From NCBI RefSeq assembly GCF_004343775.1, contig NZ_PTXL01000002.1:1116001-1180000 (forward strand): a stretch of DNA of 64,000 bases, given 5' to 3'. Position numbers and translations under genes: made by a program. The notes under the pieces are model-generated. The model had not been told where the DNA came from. It did not search any database and saw nothing but the letters and a program-made list of their open reading frames with translations. This DNA is from Burkholderia sp. SRS-46. Its GTDB lineage: Bacteria > Pseudomonadota > Gammaproteobacteria > Burkholderiales > Burkholderiaceae. This document shows positions 17,633 to 26,335 of this stretch, piece by piece (position 1 is the first letter of the stretch; the number at the start of each line of letters is the position of its first letter).

Positions 17633-18663
17633 CGCACTCCGCAACCGGCCGCCCGGCGGCCCCGGCCCGCGCCGAATCCGCGCCGCGCGACAGCGACCCG
17701 TCCGAACTGCGCGTGCAGGATCTCGATCTCAACTTGCTGAAGACGTTTCGCGCGGTCTACGAGGCGCGGCACGTCGGCCGCGCGGCGCTTCGGCTCGGCG
17801 TCACGCAGCCGTCCGTCAGCTACGTGCTGGGCCGGCTGCGGCTGATGTTCCGCGACGCGCTGTTCGTGCGCACCGGCACCGGTGTCGAGCCGACACCGCG
17901 CGCGCAGCGGCTCGCGCTGTCGGTCGACAAGGCGCTCGCGATCCTGCAGGACGTGCTCGACGAAGGCTCGCGCTTCTCGCCCGACAGCACGCAGCGCGTG
18001 TTCCGCCTGCACATGAGCGATTTCGCGGCGAGCGCGTTCCTGCCGGCGCTGCTCGCCGCACTCGACCGCCGCGCGCCGGGCGCCGTGATCGAGACGCTGC
18101 ACGTCGACGAATGCCAGCTCAACGTCGCGCTCGAATCGGGGCGCATCGACTTCGCGCTCGGGCATTTCGCCGACGCGTCGAGCCACTTCCAGCGCGCCGC
18201 GCTGCTGCACGAGCGCTGCGTGCTGCTGATGCCGCGCCGCACCGCGCAGCGCGTCGCGCTGCCCGACGACTACGTGCTCGATGGCGAGGCGCCCGACACG
18301 CTGCGCTTCGTCGCGGTCACGTCGCATCCGCAATCGATGCAGTTGCTCGAACGGCACGGGCTGATGCCGCGCGTGCGCGCGGCGCTACCCGATTTCATGG
18401 TGGTGCCCGCGCTGCTGCAGGACGGCGACTACGCGCTGATCCTGCCGGAGACGATCGCGATCACGTTCGCGGCGCGGCAGCCTTGCGCGCTGTACGAGAT
18501 CGCCGGTGCGGGCGAATGGGCCGTCAACGCGTACTGGCACCGGCGCTTCGACGCCGACCCCGGCCATCGCTGGCTGCGTGCGCTGCTGCTCGAACTGTTC
18601 AATATCGGCGAGCTGGCGCCGTTCGACGCATGGCTCGCGCCGCAGCCGCCCGCCTGCGCGTAG
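17629..18663 (+). CDS. LysR family transcriptional regulator
   Basis: A 344-residue LysR protein with a 28-residue N-terminal extension before the LDLNLLKTFRAVYEARHVGRAALRLGVTQPSVSYVLGRL winged-helix region (written here in pieces: LNLLKTFRAVYE, GRAALRLGVTQPSVS). Residues about 120-330 form the co-inducer domain. The domain style resembles the NahR/LinR group that respond to aromatic acids. It overlaps the AraC gene (ATGA) and converges with the porin gene at 18708. It could serve the opine genes, the porin/MFS pair at 19.8 kb, or both. Confidence 0.9.
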   Translation: MTHSATGRPAAPARAESAPRDSDPSELRVQDLDLNLLKTFRAVYEARHVGRAALRLGVTQPSVSYVLGRLRLMFRDALFVRTGTGVEPTPRAQRLALSVDKALAILQDVLDEGSRFSPDSTQRVFRLHMSDFAASAFLPALLAALDRRAPGAVIETLHVDECQLNVALESGRIDFALGHFADASSHFQRAALLHERCVLLMPRRTAQRVALPDDYVLDGEAPDTLRFVAVTSHPQSMQLLERHGLMPRVRAALPDFMVVPALLQDGDYALILPETIAITFAARQPCALYEIAGAGEWAVNAYWHRRFDADPGHRWLRALLLELFNIGELAPFDAWLAPQPPACA

Positions 18664-18707
18664 CGGCGCAAGCGGGTACGCGCACGGGCGCGGGGCGGCC
18701 GAAACGG

Positions 18708-19826
18708 TCAGAACGACGTGAGGATGCCCGCGACGATCGAGCTGGCGGTCGCGCCCGGCTTGGCGACCGCGACGCCACCGCCCGCCGCGCCGTTGACGAC
18801 GAAGCGCGCATGCGCGCCGTTGCGCACCATCGCGGCGCCCGTGTACAGCACCGTGCGCTTCGACAGCGGATAGTCGAAGCGGATGCCGTACGAATCGGCG
18901 TTGCCGTCGCTGTCCGCGACTTTGCGGTAATGGCCGACGCTCAGCAGCAGCGACGCGCGCCCGATCGGCACCGTCGCGCTCAGCTCCATGATGTCGCTGT
19001 GCGGATACGCGCTCCGGCTGTCGATCGCGGTCGCGACGTCGGGGCCGCCGCGATGGCGCATGTACAGCGCGGCAACCTTCACGACGCTGAAGTCGTACGA
19101 AATCGCGCCGAGCGTGTAGTTGCCGTTCGCGGCCGGACTCGTGTCGCCAAGCGCGGACGCGGCCACCGGGCTGAACTTCTGCTGCATGGTGTCGATGTCG
19201 ACCGACAGCCCGCCGCGCACGTAATTGAGCCCCGCGCCGTACGTATCGCCGAGCGTCGCCGGCTGCCCGGCCGCGCCGTTGGTGCCGCGCGCGGCCATCG
19301 CGCGCAGCATGAAGCCCGCGTAGCGCGGCGACGTGTAGCGCATCGAGTTGCGCACGCGCAGGAACGCGGGCCCGACAAAGTTGTTCGTCGCGTTGCCCCA
19401 GGCGAGCCCCGCGCCGAGGCCCGGCAGGCTGTACGCGACGAGCGTCGTGTGCAGGATCGTGTAAAGCTCGCCGAACTGCACGCCGCCGAACGGCCCCGTG
19501 ATGCCGACCCACGCCTCGCGGCCGAACAGTGCGCTGCTGTTCGACAGCGCGCCGCTCGCCGCGTTGAAGCCATCTTCCAGCTTGAAGATCGTTGCATAGC
19601 CGCCGCCGAGATCCTCGACGCCCTTCAGCCCCCACTGCGACGCGAACAGGTTGCCGCTGCCCATGCGCGTCACGTGGTTCGGCCCGGCGTTCGCGTATTC
19701 GATCGCGGTGTCGACACGGCCGTAGAGCGTCACGCTCGATTGCGCGAATGCGGGCAGCGCCGCGCAGGCAAGCAGCGCGGCAAGCGGTACGGCAAGCCGG
19801 TCGGCCCGCCCGTTCGGTTGATTCAT
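18708..19826 (-). CDS. Gram-negative porin (Porin_4 type)
   Basis: A 372-residue porin with a signal peptide cut after AFA (about residue 28), mature start QSSVTLYGRVDTA, the KGVEDLGGGY segment and a terminal TSF. It diverges from the MFS gene at 20237 across a 410-bp gap that holds a LysR-type box, so porin and transporter may be co-regulated and provide outer and inner membrane entry for indole-3-acetate or its breakdown products. The ribosome site before 19826 is weak. Its sequence is clearly different from the porins at 3433 and 62985. Confidence 0.92.
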   Translation of the reverse strand: MNQPNGRADRLAVPLAALLACAALPAFAQSSVTLYGRVDTAIEYANAGPNHVTRMGSGNLFASQWGLKGVEDLGGGYATIFKLEDGFNAASGALSNSSALFGREAWVGITGPFGGVQFGELYTILHTTLVAYSLPGLGAGLAWGNATNNFVGPAFLRVRNSMRYTSPRYAGFMLRAMAARGTNGAAGQPATLGDTYGAGLNYVRGGLSVDIDTMQQKFSPVAASALGDTSPAANGNYTLGAISYDFSVVKVAALYMRHRGGPDVATAIDSRSAYPHSDIMELSATVPIGRASLLLSVGHYRKVADSDGNADSYGIRFDYPLSKRTVLYTGAAMVRNGAHARFVVNGAAGGGVAVAKPGATASSIVAGILTSF

Positions 19827-20236
19827 CGTCGTCGTCCCGTAGAGTTTCCGGCGCCGGTCGGCGTCGCGCCGCGTGGTGTGAAGCGCGTTCGCCGCAAAGG
19901 GCCAACGCTGCCGATCAAAACCGGGCCGAGTCTAGGAACGACAATTTCGGACGTCGACGCAATGCGCTCTATAACGCTTATAGATGCGCCGCATGATGTG
20001 CGCGCGCCCCGCCGCAAGCGCGCTGTGCGGCGGTCCGCGCGCACGGCCTCGGTGTTTTCTTTATCCGGGTCGGTAAATGCCCGTGTGGCGCGGCTGTCAC
20101 TCCGGCTATGGCGGCCGAATTTGGCCGACTACGCTGCGTCTCCGATCGTGTCACCCGCACGCTTTCGCGCCGCGACGGCGCCCGGCCCGCAAGGCCGCTG
20201 CCGCGCGTTTCCACCGCCCGCTCCTGGAGAATCCGC
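19827..20236. other. Divergent regulatory region between porin and MFS genes
   Basis: There is no gene in these 410 bases. The middle part (about 19930-20000) is less GC-rich than its surroundings and contains a symmetric LysR-type box at 19969-19983. The frames crossing it have no ribosome site and shadow composition. CTGGAGAATCCGC just before 20237 is the MFS ribosome site. Confidence 0.6.
19969..19983. promoter_or_regulatory. LysR-type (T-N11-A) operator candidate
   Basis: CTATAACGCTTATAG is a perfect palindrome of CTATAA and TTATAG around CGC and satisfies the T-N11-A rule for LysR regulators. It lies 143 bases before the porin start and 254 before the MFS start. The LysR proteins encoded at 17629 and 22963 are both candidates to bind it. 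Confidence 0.5.
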
Positions 20237-21634
20237 ATGTCCGCATCCACGGCCCGCGCTGCCGACGGCAAGCGCTATACGTACGAATGGTATGTCGTCG
20301 TCATCTGCATGCTCGCGTACGTCTTTTCGTTCGTCGACCGCCAGGTCCTCGTGCTGATGATCGAACCGATCAAGCGCGACCTGCATCTGTCCGACACGCA
20401 GTTCAGCCTGCTGAACGGCTTCGCGTTCTCGCTGTTCTATGCGGTGATGGGGCTGCCCGTCGCGTATCTCGCCGATCGCTACGCGCGACCGCGGATCATC
20501 TCGCTCGGCATCGCGCTGTGGAGCGTCGCGACCGCCGCGTGCGGGCTCAGCCAGCATTTCGTGCAGATGTTCATCGCGCGCATGGGCGTGGGCGTCGGCG
20601 AAGCCGCGCTGTCGCCCGGCGCGTATTCGATGCTCGCCGACTACTTCCCGAAGGAGAAACTCGGGCGCGCGATCGCCGTGTATTCGCTCGGCTCGTTCAT
20701 CGGCGGCGGCGTCGCGTTCCTGATCGGCGGCTACGTGATCGCGCTGCTCAAGCATGCGAGCGCATTCACGCTGCCGGTGGTCGGGCAGGTGCATGCGTGG
20801 CAGGTCACGTTCCTGATCGTCGGATTGCCGGGGCTGCTGGTTGCGCTGCTGTTCGCCGCGACCGTGCGCGACCCGCAGCGCAAGGGGCTCGCGCAGAATC
20901 GCTCGGGCGCCGTGCGGCGCGTGTCGATGCGCGATTCGCTGCGCTTCGTCGGCACGCATCGCGCAACCTTCGCGTGCCACTACCTCGGCTTCTCGTTCTA
21001 CGCGATGACGCTGTACTGCCTGCTGAGCTGGACGCCCGCGTTCTATATCCGGCACTTCGGGATGACGGCCGTCGAAGCCGGCTACACGCTCGGCATCGTG
21101 CTGCTGGTCGCGAATACGGCCGGCGTGTTCTGCGGCGGCTGGCTCAACGACTGGCTGCTGCGGCGCGGCCGCGAGGACGCGCCGATGCGTGCCGGCGCGA
21201 TCGGCGCCGCGTGCATGGTGATCCCCGCGACGCTGTTCACGCAGCTCGACTCGCTGCCCGCGTCGCTCGCAATGCTCGTCGTCGCGATGTTCTTCGCATC
21301 GTTCCCGATGCCGACGTCCACCGCCGCAATGCAGACGCTCGCGCCGAACCAGATGCGCGCGCAGATCTCCGCGCTGTTCCTGCTCGTGTCGAACCTGATC
21401 GCACTCGGGATCGGTACGACCGTCGTCGCACTGTTCACCGATCGCGTGTTCGGCGCGCCGGCGGCGGTCGGCCATTCGATGTCGATCGTCAACGTCGCGG
21501 CGGCCACGCTCGCCGCGCTGCTGCTCGCCGCCGGGTGCCGGCACTATCGCCGCAGCCTCGATCGCGAACGCGGTCATGCGCCGGCAGCCGCACCGCAGGC
21601 GGCCGAGGCGGGCAATCCGATCGCCGCGCGCTGA
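20237..21634 (+). CDS. MFS transporter associated with iac (auxin catabolism) genes
   Basis: A 465-residue 12-helix permease of the spinster-like MFS group: FSFVDRQVLVLMIEPIKRDL in helix 1 and a PVAYLADRYAR loop. CTGGAGAATCCGC precedes the start; a 43-residue upstream extension in frame is unlikely. It is followed 157 bases later by iacF. Work on Paraburkholderia phytofirmans showed that an MFS gene beside its iac genes takes part, with a tautomerase, in removing dioxindole-3-acetate; this gene is the positional and family counterpart. Transport of IAA or of that metabolite is inferred. Confidence 0.88.
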   Translation: MSASTARAADGKRYTYEWYVVVICMLAYVFSFVDRQVLVLMIEPIKRDLHLSDTQFSLLNGFAFSLFYAVMGLPVAYLADRYARPRIISLGIALWSVATAACGLSQHFVQMFIARMGVGVGEAALSPGAYSMLADYFPKEKLGRAIAVYSLGSFIGGGVAFLIGGYVIALLKHASAFTLPVVGQVHAWQVTFLIVGLPGLLVALLFAATVRDPQRKGLAQNRSGAVRRVSMRDSLRFVGTHRATFACHYLGFSFYAMTLYCLLSWTPAFYIRHFGMTAVEAGYTLGIVLLVANTAGVFCGGWLNDWLLRRGREDAPMRAGAIGAACMVIPATLFTQLDSLPASLAMLVVAMFFASFPMPTSTAAMQTLAPNQMRAQISALFLLVSNLIALGIGTTVVALFTDRVFGAPAAVGHSMSIVNVAAATLAALLLAAGCRHYRRSLDRERGHAPAAAPQAAEAGNPIAAR

Positions 21635-21682
21635 ACATCGGGCGCGATCGGTCGCCCGACCATCATCCATCCAACTGATTCA

Positions 21683-21719
21683 GGCATCGCTTTTTAATCG
21701 ATTTGATTTATGCGATGCC
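21683..21719. promoter_or_regulatory. Inverted repeat upstream of iacF, LysR operator candidate
   Basis: GGCATCGC (21683-21690) and GCGATGCC (21712-21719) are perfect 8-bp arms around an AT-rich 21-base centre that contains ATCGATTTGA (21697-21706). A near copy, ATCAATTTGA, lies at 23929-23938 between iacR1 and iacC. The arms could also form an RNA hairpin, but no T-run follows. It lies 73 bases before the iacF start. Confidence 0.4.
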
Positions 21720-21791
21720 CATCCCTATTCTCGATCGCATGACGGCGCGGTGTCTGCCGCGCCGCGTTCCCCCTACCCCACGGATTGACCC

Positions 21792-22781
21792 ATGCAAGCG
21801 AACCGCCACCAAGTCCGGATCGACGCGCTGATCGACGCGGCGCAGGACATCCGCTGTTTCCGGGTTTCGCGCGTCGACGGCCAGCCTTTCGACGCGTACG
21901 AACCGGGCGCCCATATCGACGTCACCGCGCCGTCAGGCGTCACGCGGCAATACTCGCTGTGCGGCAACCCCGACGAGCGCGGCAGCTACCTGTTCGCGGT
22001 GAAGAAGGAAGCGCAGTCGCGCGGCGGCTCGCGTTCGCTGCACGACGACGTGCAAGTCGGCGCCGAGCTGTCGATCGGCGCGCCGCGCAACCTGTTTCGT
22101 CTGACGGATGACGCGAGCGAACACGTGCTGATCGCGGCCGGCATCGGCATCACGCCGCTGCTGTCGATGGCATATACGCTGCACAAGCGCGGCGCGCGCT
22201 ACCGGTTGCATTACTTCGCACGCAGCCGCGAGCATGCGGCGTTCGTCGCCGAACTGTCGTCCGAGCCGTTCGCGTCACACGTCTCGTTCCACTACGGCAT
22301 CGAGCCCGACGCGCTCGCGGCCGAACTGGCCCGCTGCGTCGAATCGGTCGACGCGCACGCACACGTCTATACGTGCGGCCCGGGGCCGTTCATGGATGCG
22401 GTCGTCGCGGCAGCCGCGACACGCTTGCCTGAAGATTCGATCCATCTCGAACGCTTCGCGGCGGAACCGACCGCCACCGATGCGGGCAATACCGATGCCG
22501 GCGCCGGCCCGGCCGATGGCTTCGAAGTACGCCTGCAGCGCAGCGGGCAATCGGTACGCGTCACGCCCGACACATCGATCGTCGACGCGCTCGCGCGCAT
22601 CGGCATCGAGGTCGACACGTCATGCGGCGAAGGCGTGTGCGGCACCTGCATGGTGCCTGTGATCGACGGCGAGCCCGATCATCGCGATCACTGTCTCAGC
22701 AAGGCCGAGCGCGCGAGCAACTCGGTGATCTGCTGCTGCGTGTCGCGTGCACGCTCGGCGGTGCTCGTTCTCGATCTCTGA
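21792..22781 (+). CDS. iacF: PDR/VanB-type reductase for IacCD dioxygenase
   Basis: A 329-residue phthalate dioxygenase reductase-type protein. The order is an FMN/FAD barrel (RQYSLCGNPDE, about 54-64), an NAD domain (AAGIGITPLLSM, about 114-125; CGPGPFM near 195) and a C-terminal plant-type 2Fe-2S domain with C278, C283, C286 and a fourth cysteine near 316. It transfers electrons from NADH to the Rieske oxygenase IacCD in auxin degradation. It lies apart from iacCD, with the LysR gene iacR1 between them on the other strand. Confidence 0.88.
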   Translation: MQANRHQVRIDALIDAAQDIRCFRVSRVDGQPFDAYEPGAHIDVTAPSGVTRQYSLCGNPDERGSYLFAVKKEAQSRGGSRSLHDDVQVGAELSIGAPRNLFRLTDDASEHVLIAAGIGITPLLSMAYTLHKRGARYRLHYFARSREHAAFVAELSSEPFASHVSFHYGIEPDALAAELARCVESVDAHAHVYTCGPGPFMDAVVAAAATRLPEDSIHLERFAAEPTATDAGNTDAGAGPADGFEVRLQRSGQSVRVTPDTSIVDALARIGIEVDTSCGEGVCGTCMVPVIDGEPDHRDHCLSKAERASNSVICCCVSRARSAVLVLDL

Positions 22782-22818
22782 CACACGCGGCACGAGTAGC
22801 GCCCGTTCAGGACGTCTC

Positions 22819-22959
22819 GTGTCGTCGACCCGCTCGATGACCTCCGCCAGCAACGCGCGCATCCACGCGTTACCCTCGCTTCGTGGGTCACGCGTCGCCC
22901 AATCGCTCGAAAATCTCCGCCGGCAACTCACGCCTCCAACGCGTTGCCCCCGTCCTCAT
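22819..22959 (-). repeat. Two decayed tandem copies of the 3' end of iacR1
   Basis: The 73 bases that encode the last residues of the LysR gene (22961-23033) recur twice in tandem just downstream of it. Copy 22886-22959 is about 77 percent identical with one extra base that breaks the frame. Copy 22819-22884 is closer and can still be read leftward as EGNAWMRALLAEVIERVDDT, against EGNAWMRTLLAELVERFDDA in the intact gene. The copies fill nearly all of the gap between iacF and iacR1. Confidence 0.8.
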
Positions 22960-22962
22960 AGG

Positions 22963-23883
22963 TCACGCGTCGTCGAAACGCTCGACGAGCTCGGCCAGCA
23001 GCGTGCGCATCCACGCGTTGCCTTCGTCTTCATGGAAATGCTCGTGCCAGTGCATCGTCACCGGCGCGGGCGGCAGCGTGACCGGCAGGTCATAAAGCCG
23101 GAACGCGTTGTCGCGGTTCAGGATCTGTGCGAGCCGCTTCGGCAGCGTCGCATAGAGATCCGTGACCGACAGCACGCTCGGCAGCGCGACGAAGTGCGGC
23201 ACTTCGAGCGCGATGTTGCGGCCCACGCCCTGCGCGCGCAACGCATCGTCGAGCGCATGGTGGCTGTGCTCGACCGATTTCACGTTGACGTGCGCGGCGC
23301 GCACGAACTGGTCGAGACTCAGCGCGGTGCCGCTCGGCACCCCGCGCCGGCGGCCCGTCATGCACACATAGGTTTCCTCGAACAGCACCTGGTGGCGCGT
23401 GCGCGGCATCAGTTCCGGCAGGTTGCCGATCGCGAAATCCAGCCGGCTCGCGCGCAGCGCTTCCTCGATCTCCTCCACCGGCAGCGGCTGCACGCTCAGC
23501 GTCACGCGCGGCGCGCGCTCGCGCAGCGCCTGGCAGATCGCCGGCAGGTACGCCATTTCGCCCGCATCCGACAACGACAGCCGGAACGTGCGCGTGCTGG
23601 TGGCCGGATCGAAGCGCTCCGCATAGCGCAGCGCCACGCGCACCATGTCGAGCGCCTTGCCGACGATGCCCGCGAGTTCGAGCGCGACCGGTGTCGGCTG
23701 CATGCCCGAGCGCGTGCGCACGAACAGCGGATCGTCGAACAGCGTGCGCAACCGGCCGAGCGAATAGCTGACGGCCGGCTGCGACAGCGCGAGCCGCTCG
23801 CCGGCCTTCGTCAGGCTGCGTTCCTCGACGATCGCCTGGAACACGCGCAACAGGTTCAGATCGAGATGATCGACCGATGTCAT
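22963..23883 (-). CDS. iacR1: LysR family regulator of auxin catabolism
   Basis: A 306-residue LysR protein. The start at 23883 is chosen because GGAGG lies 5 bases before it; the earlier ATG at 23898 would overlap that site. Residues 8-65 are the winged helix-turn-helix (LTKAGERLALSQPAVSYSL) and 90-300 the effector domain. It is divergent from iacC and convergent with iacF. In Paraburkholderia phytofirmans a LysR regulator beside the iac genes responds to dioxindole-3-acetate; this is the positional counterpart. Its 3' end is repeated downstream in decayed form. Confidence 0.88.
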   Translation of the reverse strand: MTSVDHLDLNLLRVFQAIVEERSLTKAGERLALSQPAVSYSLGRLRTLFDDPLFVRTRSGMQPTPVALELAGIVGKALDMVRVALRYAERFDPATSTRTFRLSLSDAGEMAYLPAICQALRERAPRVTLSVQPLPVEEIEEALRASRLDFAIGNLPELMPRTRHQVLFEETYVCMTGRRRGVPSGTALSLDQFVRAAHVNVKSVEHSHHALDDALRAQGVGRNIALEVPHFVALPSVLSVTDLYATLPKRLAQILNRDNAFRLYDLPVTLPPAPVTMHWHEHFHEDEGNAWMRTLLAELVERFDDA

Positions 23884-23928
23884 CGTAGCCTCCATCATTT
23901 GCCGTATTTATTTACTGGCCAATTTTAG

Positions 23929-23938
23929 ATCAATTTGA
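23929..23938. promoter_or_regulatory. Possible LysR half-site between iacR1 and iacC
   Basis: ATCAATTTGA lies in the AT-rich 139-bp divergent gap and differs by one base from ATCGATTTGA in the iacF promoter region. The shared short motif may mark binding by the LysR regulator encoded alongside. With ten bases, chance similarity is possible. Confidence 0.3.
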
Positions 23939-24022
23939 CGGATATGTAGCTGACGACGAGACTGGGTACTCGAAACCGCGCGCTGCGCGGCCCGATTTCG
24001 CGACTCTTTCCCCACGACAACG

Positions 24023-25306
24023 ATGAGCGACATTTCCTACCAGACGATCGACACCCGCGCGCTGCATGGTTTCGCGCAACCCGACCGCATTGCGCCCGCG
24101 ATGTATCACGATCCCGCGCTGTTCGAAGCCGAGCTCGACCGCATCTTCTACCGCACCTGGATCTGGGTCGCACACGAGAGCGAGCTGCCGAACCCGGGCG
24201 ACTTCATCACGACGACGATCGGCCGCCAGCCGGTGATCGTCGTGCGCGACAAGACCGGCGAGATCAACGTGCTGCAGAACCGCTGCCGCCATCGCGGCGC
24301 GACCGTGTGCGAATCGCACAAGGGCAACGCGAAGGGCTTCACGTGCCCGTATCACAGCTGGTCGTACGCGCTCGACGGCACGCTGCGCGCGCTGCCGTAC
24401 GGCGACGGCTACGAAGGCGTGTGCGAGAAAGGCGACCTGCCGCTCGTGAAGCTGCGCGTCGGCGTGTACCAGGGGCTGATCTTCGCGAGCTTCAACGACG
24501 ACATCGAACCGCTCGAGGATTTCCTCGGTGGCGCGAAGCCGTGGATCGACCTGTTCATGAAGCAGGGCGCCGGCTACCCGATCAAGGCGAACGGCGAGCA
24601 CAAGTTCAAGTTCAAGGGCAACTGGAAGATCCAGCTCGAGAACACGACCGACCTCTATCACTTCCCGGTCGTGCACAAGTCGTGGATGAAGTCGATCGAC
24701 GACGAAACGGCCGCCGCGATCACGAGCTTCATGACGAGCGAAGACGCATTCTGCCGCGGACTCGGCAACGGCCACAGCCTCGCGGTGCTGATGCCCGAGC
24801 TGATCGACCTCGACGAAGACGACGGTGCACCGCTGGCCGAGCGCTTCGCGCCGCTCGCGGCGAAGCTCGCCGAGCGCCACTCGCCGGAAGAAGTGCGTCG
24901 CATCGTGCGCTCGCTGATGGGCGTCGGCTTCAACCTGAACCTGTTCCCGAACCTCGCGCTGTCGATGGCGTTCTTCCGCGTGCTGCGGCCGATCTCGGCG
25001 AACGAAACCGAGATCCGCCACGTCGCGCTCGCGATGGACGGCGGCCCCGACGAAGCGAACCGCGAGCGGCTGCGCATTCACGAGCACTTCCAGGGCCCGT
25101 TCGGTTTCGGCAGCCCCGACGACGCGGAAGCATGGGAGCGCGTACAGCGCGGCGCGCATGCGGGCCCCGACGTGCCGATCCTCGTGAATCGCGGGCTGAA
25201 CCGCGAGACGACCGCCGCGAACGGCGAAAAGACCGCGCATGCGACCGACGAGACCGGCATGCGCGAGGCCTACCAGCAATGGCGCACGATGATGGAGCAA
25301 CAATGA
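24023..25306 (+). CDS. iacC: Rieske dioxygenase large subunit of auxin catabolism
   Basis: A 427-residue ring-hydroxylating oxygenase alpha subunit. Rieske ligands are C88-x-H90 and C108-x2-H111. The mononuclear iron site shows D210, H213 and H218 in the DLYHFPVVH motif. The start overlaps no other gene, and its stop overlaps the iacD start (ATGATG). With IacD and the reductase IacF it is thought to perform the late ring oxidation that yields catechol in indole-3-acetate degradation. Neighbouring iac genes make the assignment strong; similar enzymes act on anthranilate or benzoate. Confidence 0.92.
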   Translation: MSDISYQTIDTRALHGFAQPDRIAPAMYHDPALFEAELDRIFYRTWIWVAHESELPNPGDFITTTIGRQPVIVVRDKTGEINVLQNRCRHRGATVCESHKGNAKGFTCPYHSWSYALDGTLRALPYGDGYEGVCEKGDLPLVKLRVGVYQGLIFASFNDDIEPLEDFLGGAKPWIDLFMKQGAGYPIKANGEHKFKFKGNWKIQLENTTDLYHFPVVHKSWMKSIDDETAAAITSFMTSEDAFCRGLGNGHSLAVLMPELIDLDEDDGAPLAERFAPLAAKLAERHSPEEVRRIVRSLMGVGFNLNLFPNLALSMAFFRVLRPISANETEIRHVALAMDGGPDEANRERLRIHEHFQGPFGFGSPDDAEAWERVQRGAHAGPDVPILVNRGLNRETTAANGEKTAHATDETGMREAYQQWRTMMEQQ

Positions 25307-25806
25307 TGGACGACCGCAACGCCCTCTTTTCCGAGCAGACCTTCGCCCGCGCGGTCGAATTCGTGTGGCGCGAAGCCGAGATGCTCGACCGCCGCGACTA
25401 TCGCGCGTGGCTCGACCTGTGGGAACCGGCCGGCCATTACGTGGTGCCGATCGATCCCGACACGACCGATTTCGCCGCGACGCTGAACTACGTGTTCGAC
25501 GACCAGGACATGCGCGAGAAGCGCGTGCAGCGGATGGTGTCCGGCTACTCGGCGTCGGCGACCGACGCGGCGCGCACGGTGCGCACCGTGTCGCGCTTCA
25601 CGCTGGAAAGCGCCAGCGCCGACACCGTCGAGCTGAAATCGGCGCAGGTCGTCGTCGCGTACAAGCGCGGCGTCACGACGCTGTTCGCGGCCGACGTCAC
25701 GCACAAGCTGCACGTCGATGCCGAAGGCGAGATGCGGATCGCCGAGAAGGTCGTGCGCCTGATCGATTCGACCGAAGCGCTCAGCGCGATCGGCTTCCTG
25801 CTGTAA
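25303..25806 (+). CDS. iacD: Rieske dioxygenase small subunit of auxin catabolism
   Basis: A 167-residue beta subunit of the aromatic-ring dioxygenase family with an NTF2-like fold; EAEMLDRRDYRAWLDLW near the start and RTVRTVSRF in the middle are typical. Two tandem ATG codons (25303 and 25306) overlap the iacC stop, so translation is coupled. It supports the alpha-subunit hexamer structurally and has no catalytic residues of its own. Confidence 0.92.
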   Translation: MMDDRNALFSEQTFARAVEFVWREAEMLDRRDYRAWLDLWEPAGHYVVPIDPDTTDFAATLNYVFDDQDMREKRVQRMVSGYSASATDAARTVRTVSRFTLESASADTVELKSAQVVVAYKRGVTTLFAADVTHKLHVDAEGEMRIAEKVVRLIDSTEALSAIGFLL

Positions 25807-25871
25807 GCCGTGGCCGGTTCGCCGCTGCAAGTGCAATGGTGAGCCGGCAACCTTCACCTTTCCGGACGACC

Positions 25872-26258
25872 ATGCCCACACTCGAAGTTTTCCTGCCGGC
25901 CGGCCATGACGACGCCCGCAAGGCCGAACTGATTGCCCGGCTGACCGGTGCGACCGTCGATTCGATCGGTGCACCGATCGAATCGGTGCGCGTGCTGCTC
26001 ACCGAATTGCCCGCGACGCACATCGGCCTCGGTGGCCGCAGCGCCGCGGACGGCGCGCCGCCGTCGCTGCCCGTGATCGTCGCGATCCTGATCGCCGGGC
26101 GCACCGATGAACAGAAACGTGCGCTGATCTCCGCACTGTCGAAGACAAGCGCCAGCGTGCTCGACGCGCCCCTGCAAGGCACCCGCGTGATGATCAAGGA
26201 CATCCCGAACACCGATTTCGGCATCGGCGGGCAAACCGCACGGGCGCTCGGGCGCTGA
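25872..26258 (+). CDS. iacY: Fused tautomerase-superfamily protein of the iac cluster
   Basis: A 128-residue protein with proline directly after the initiator Met, as required for 4-oxalocrotonate tautomerase-type catalysis. The sequence is two units: residues 1-55 (ending HIGLGG) and about 66-120 (starting LPVIVAILIAG, ending FGIGGQT), so it is a fused dimer like cis-CaaD or MSAD. It lies 65 bases after iacD. In Paraburkholderia phytofirmans a tautomerase gene beside iac (called iacY in that work, as I recall) helps remove dioxindole-3-acetate. It converges with the sensor kinase gene. Confidence 0.8.
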   Translation: MPTLEVFLPAGHDDARKAELIARLTGATVDSIGAPIESVRVLLTELPATHIGLGGRSAADGAPPSLPVIVAILIAGRTDEQKRALISALSKTSASVLDAPLQGTRVMIKDIPNTDFGIGGQTARALGR

Positions 26259-26335
26259 CCATGCGCTGCGTGCGAGCCTGCCCGTTCATGCGCGACGACC
26301 ATCGGGCCGCAGCGGCATCGTGCGCTCCCCCGCGA

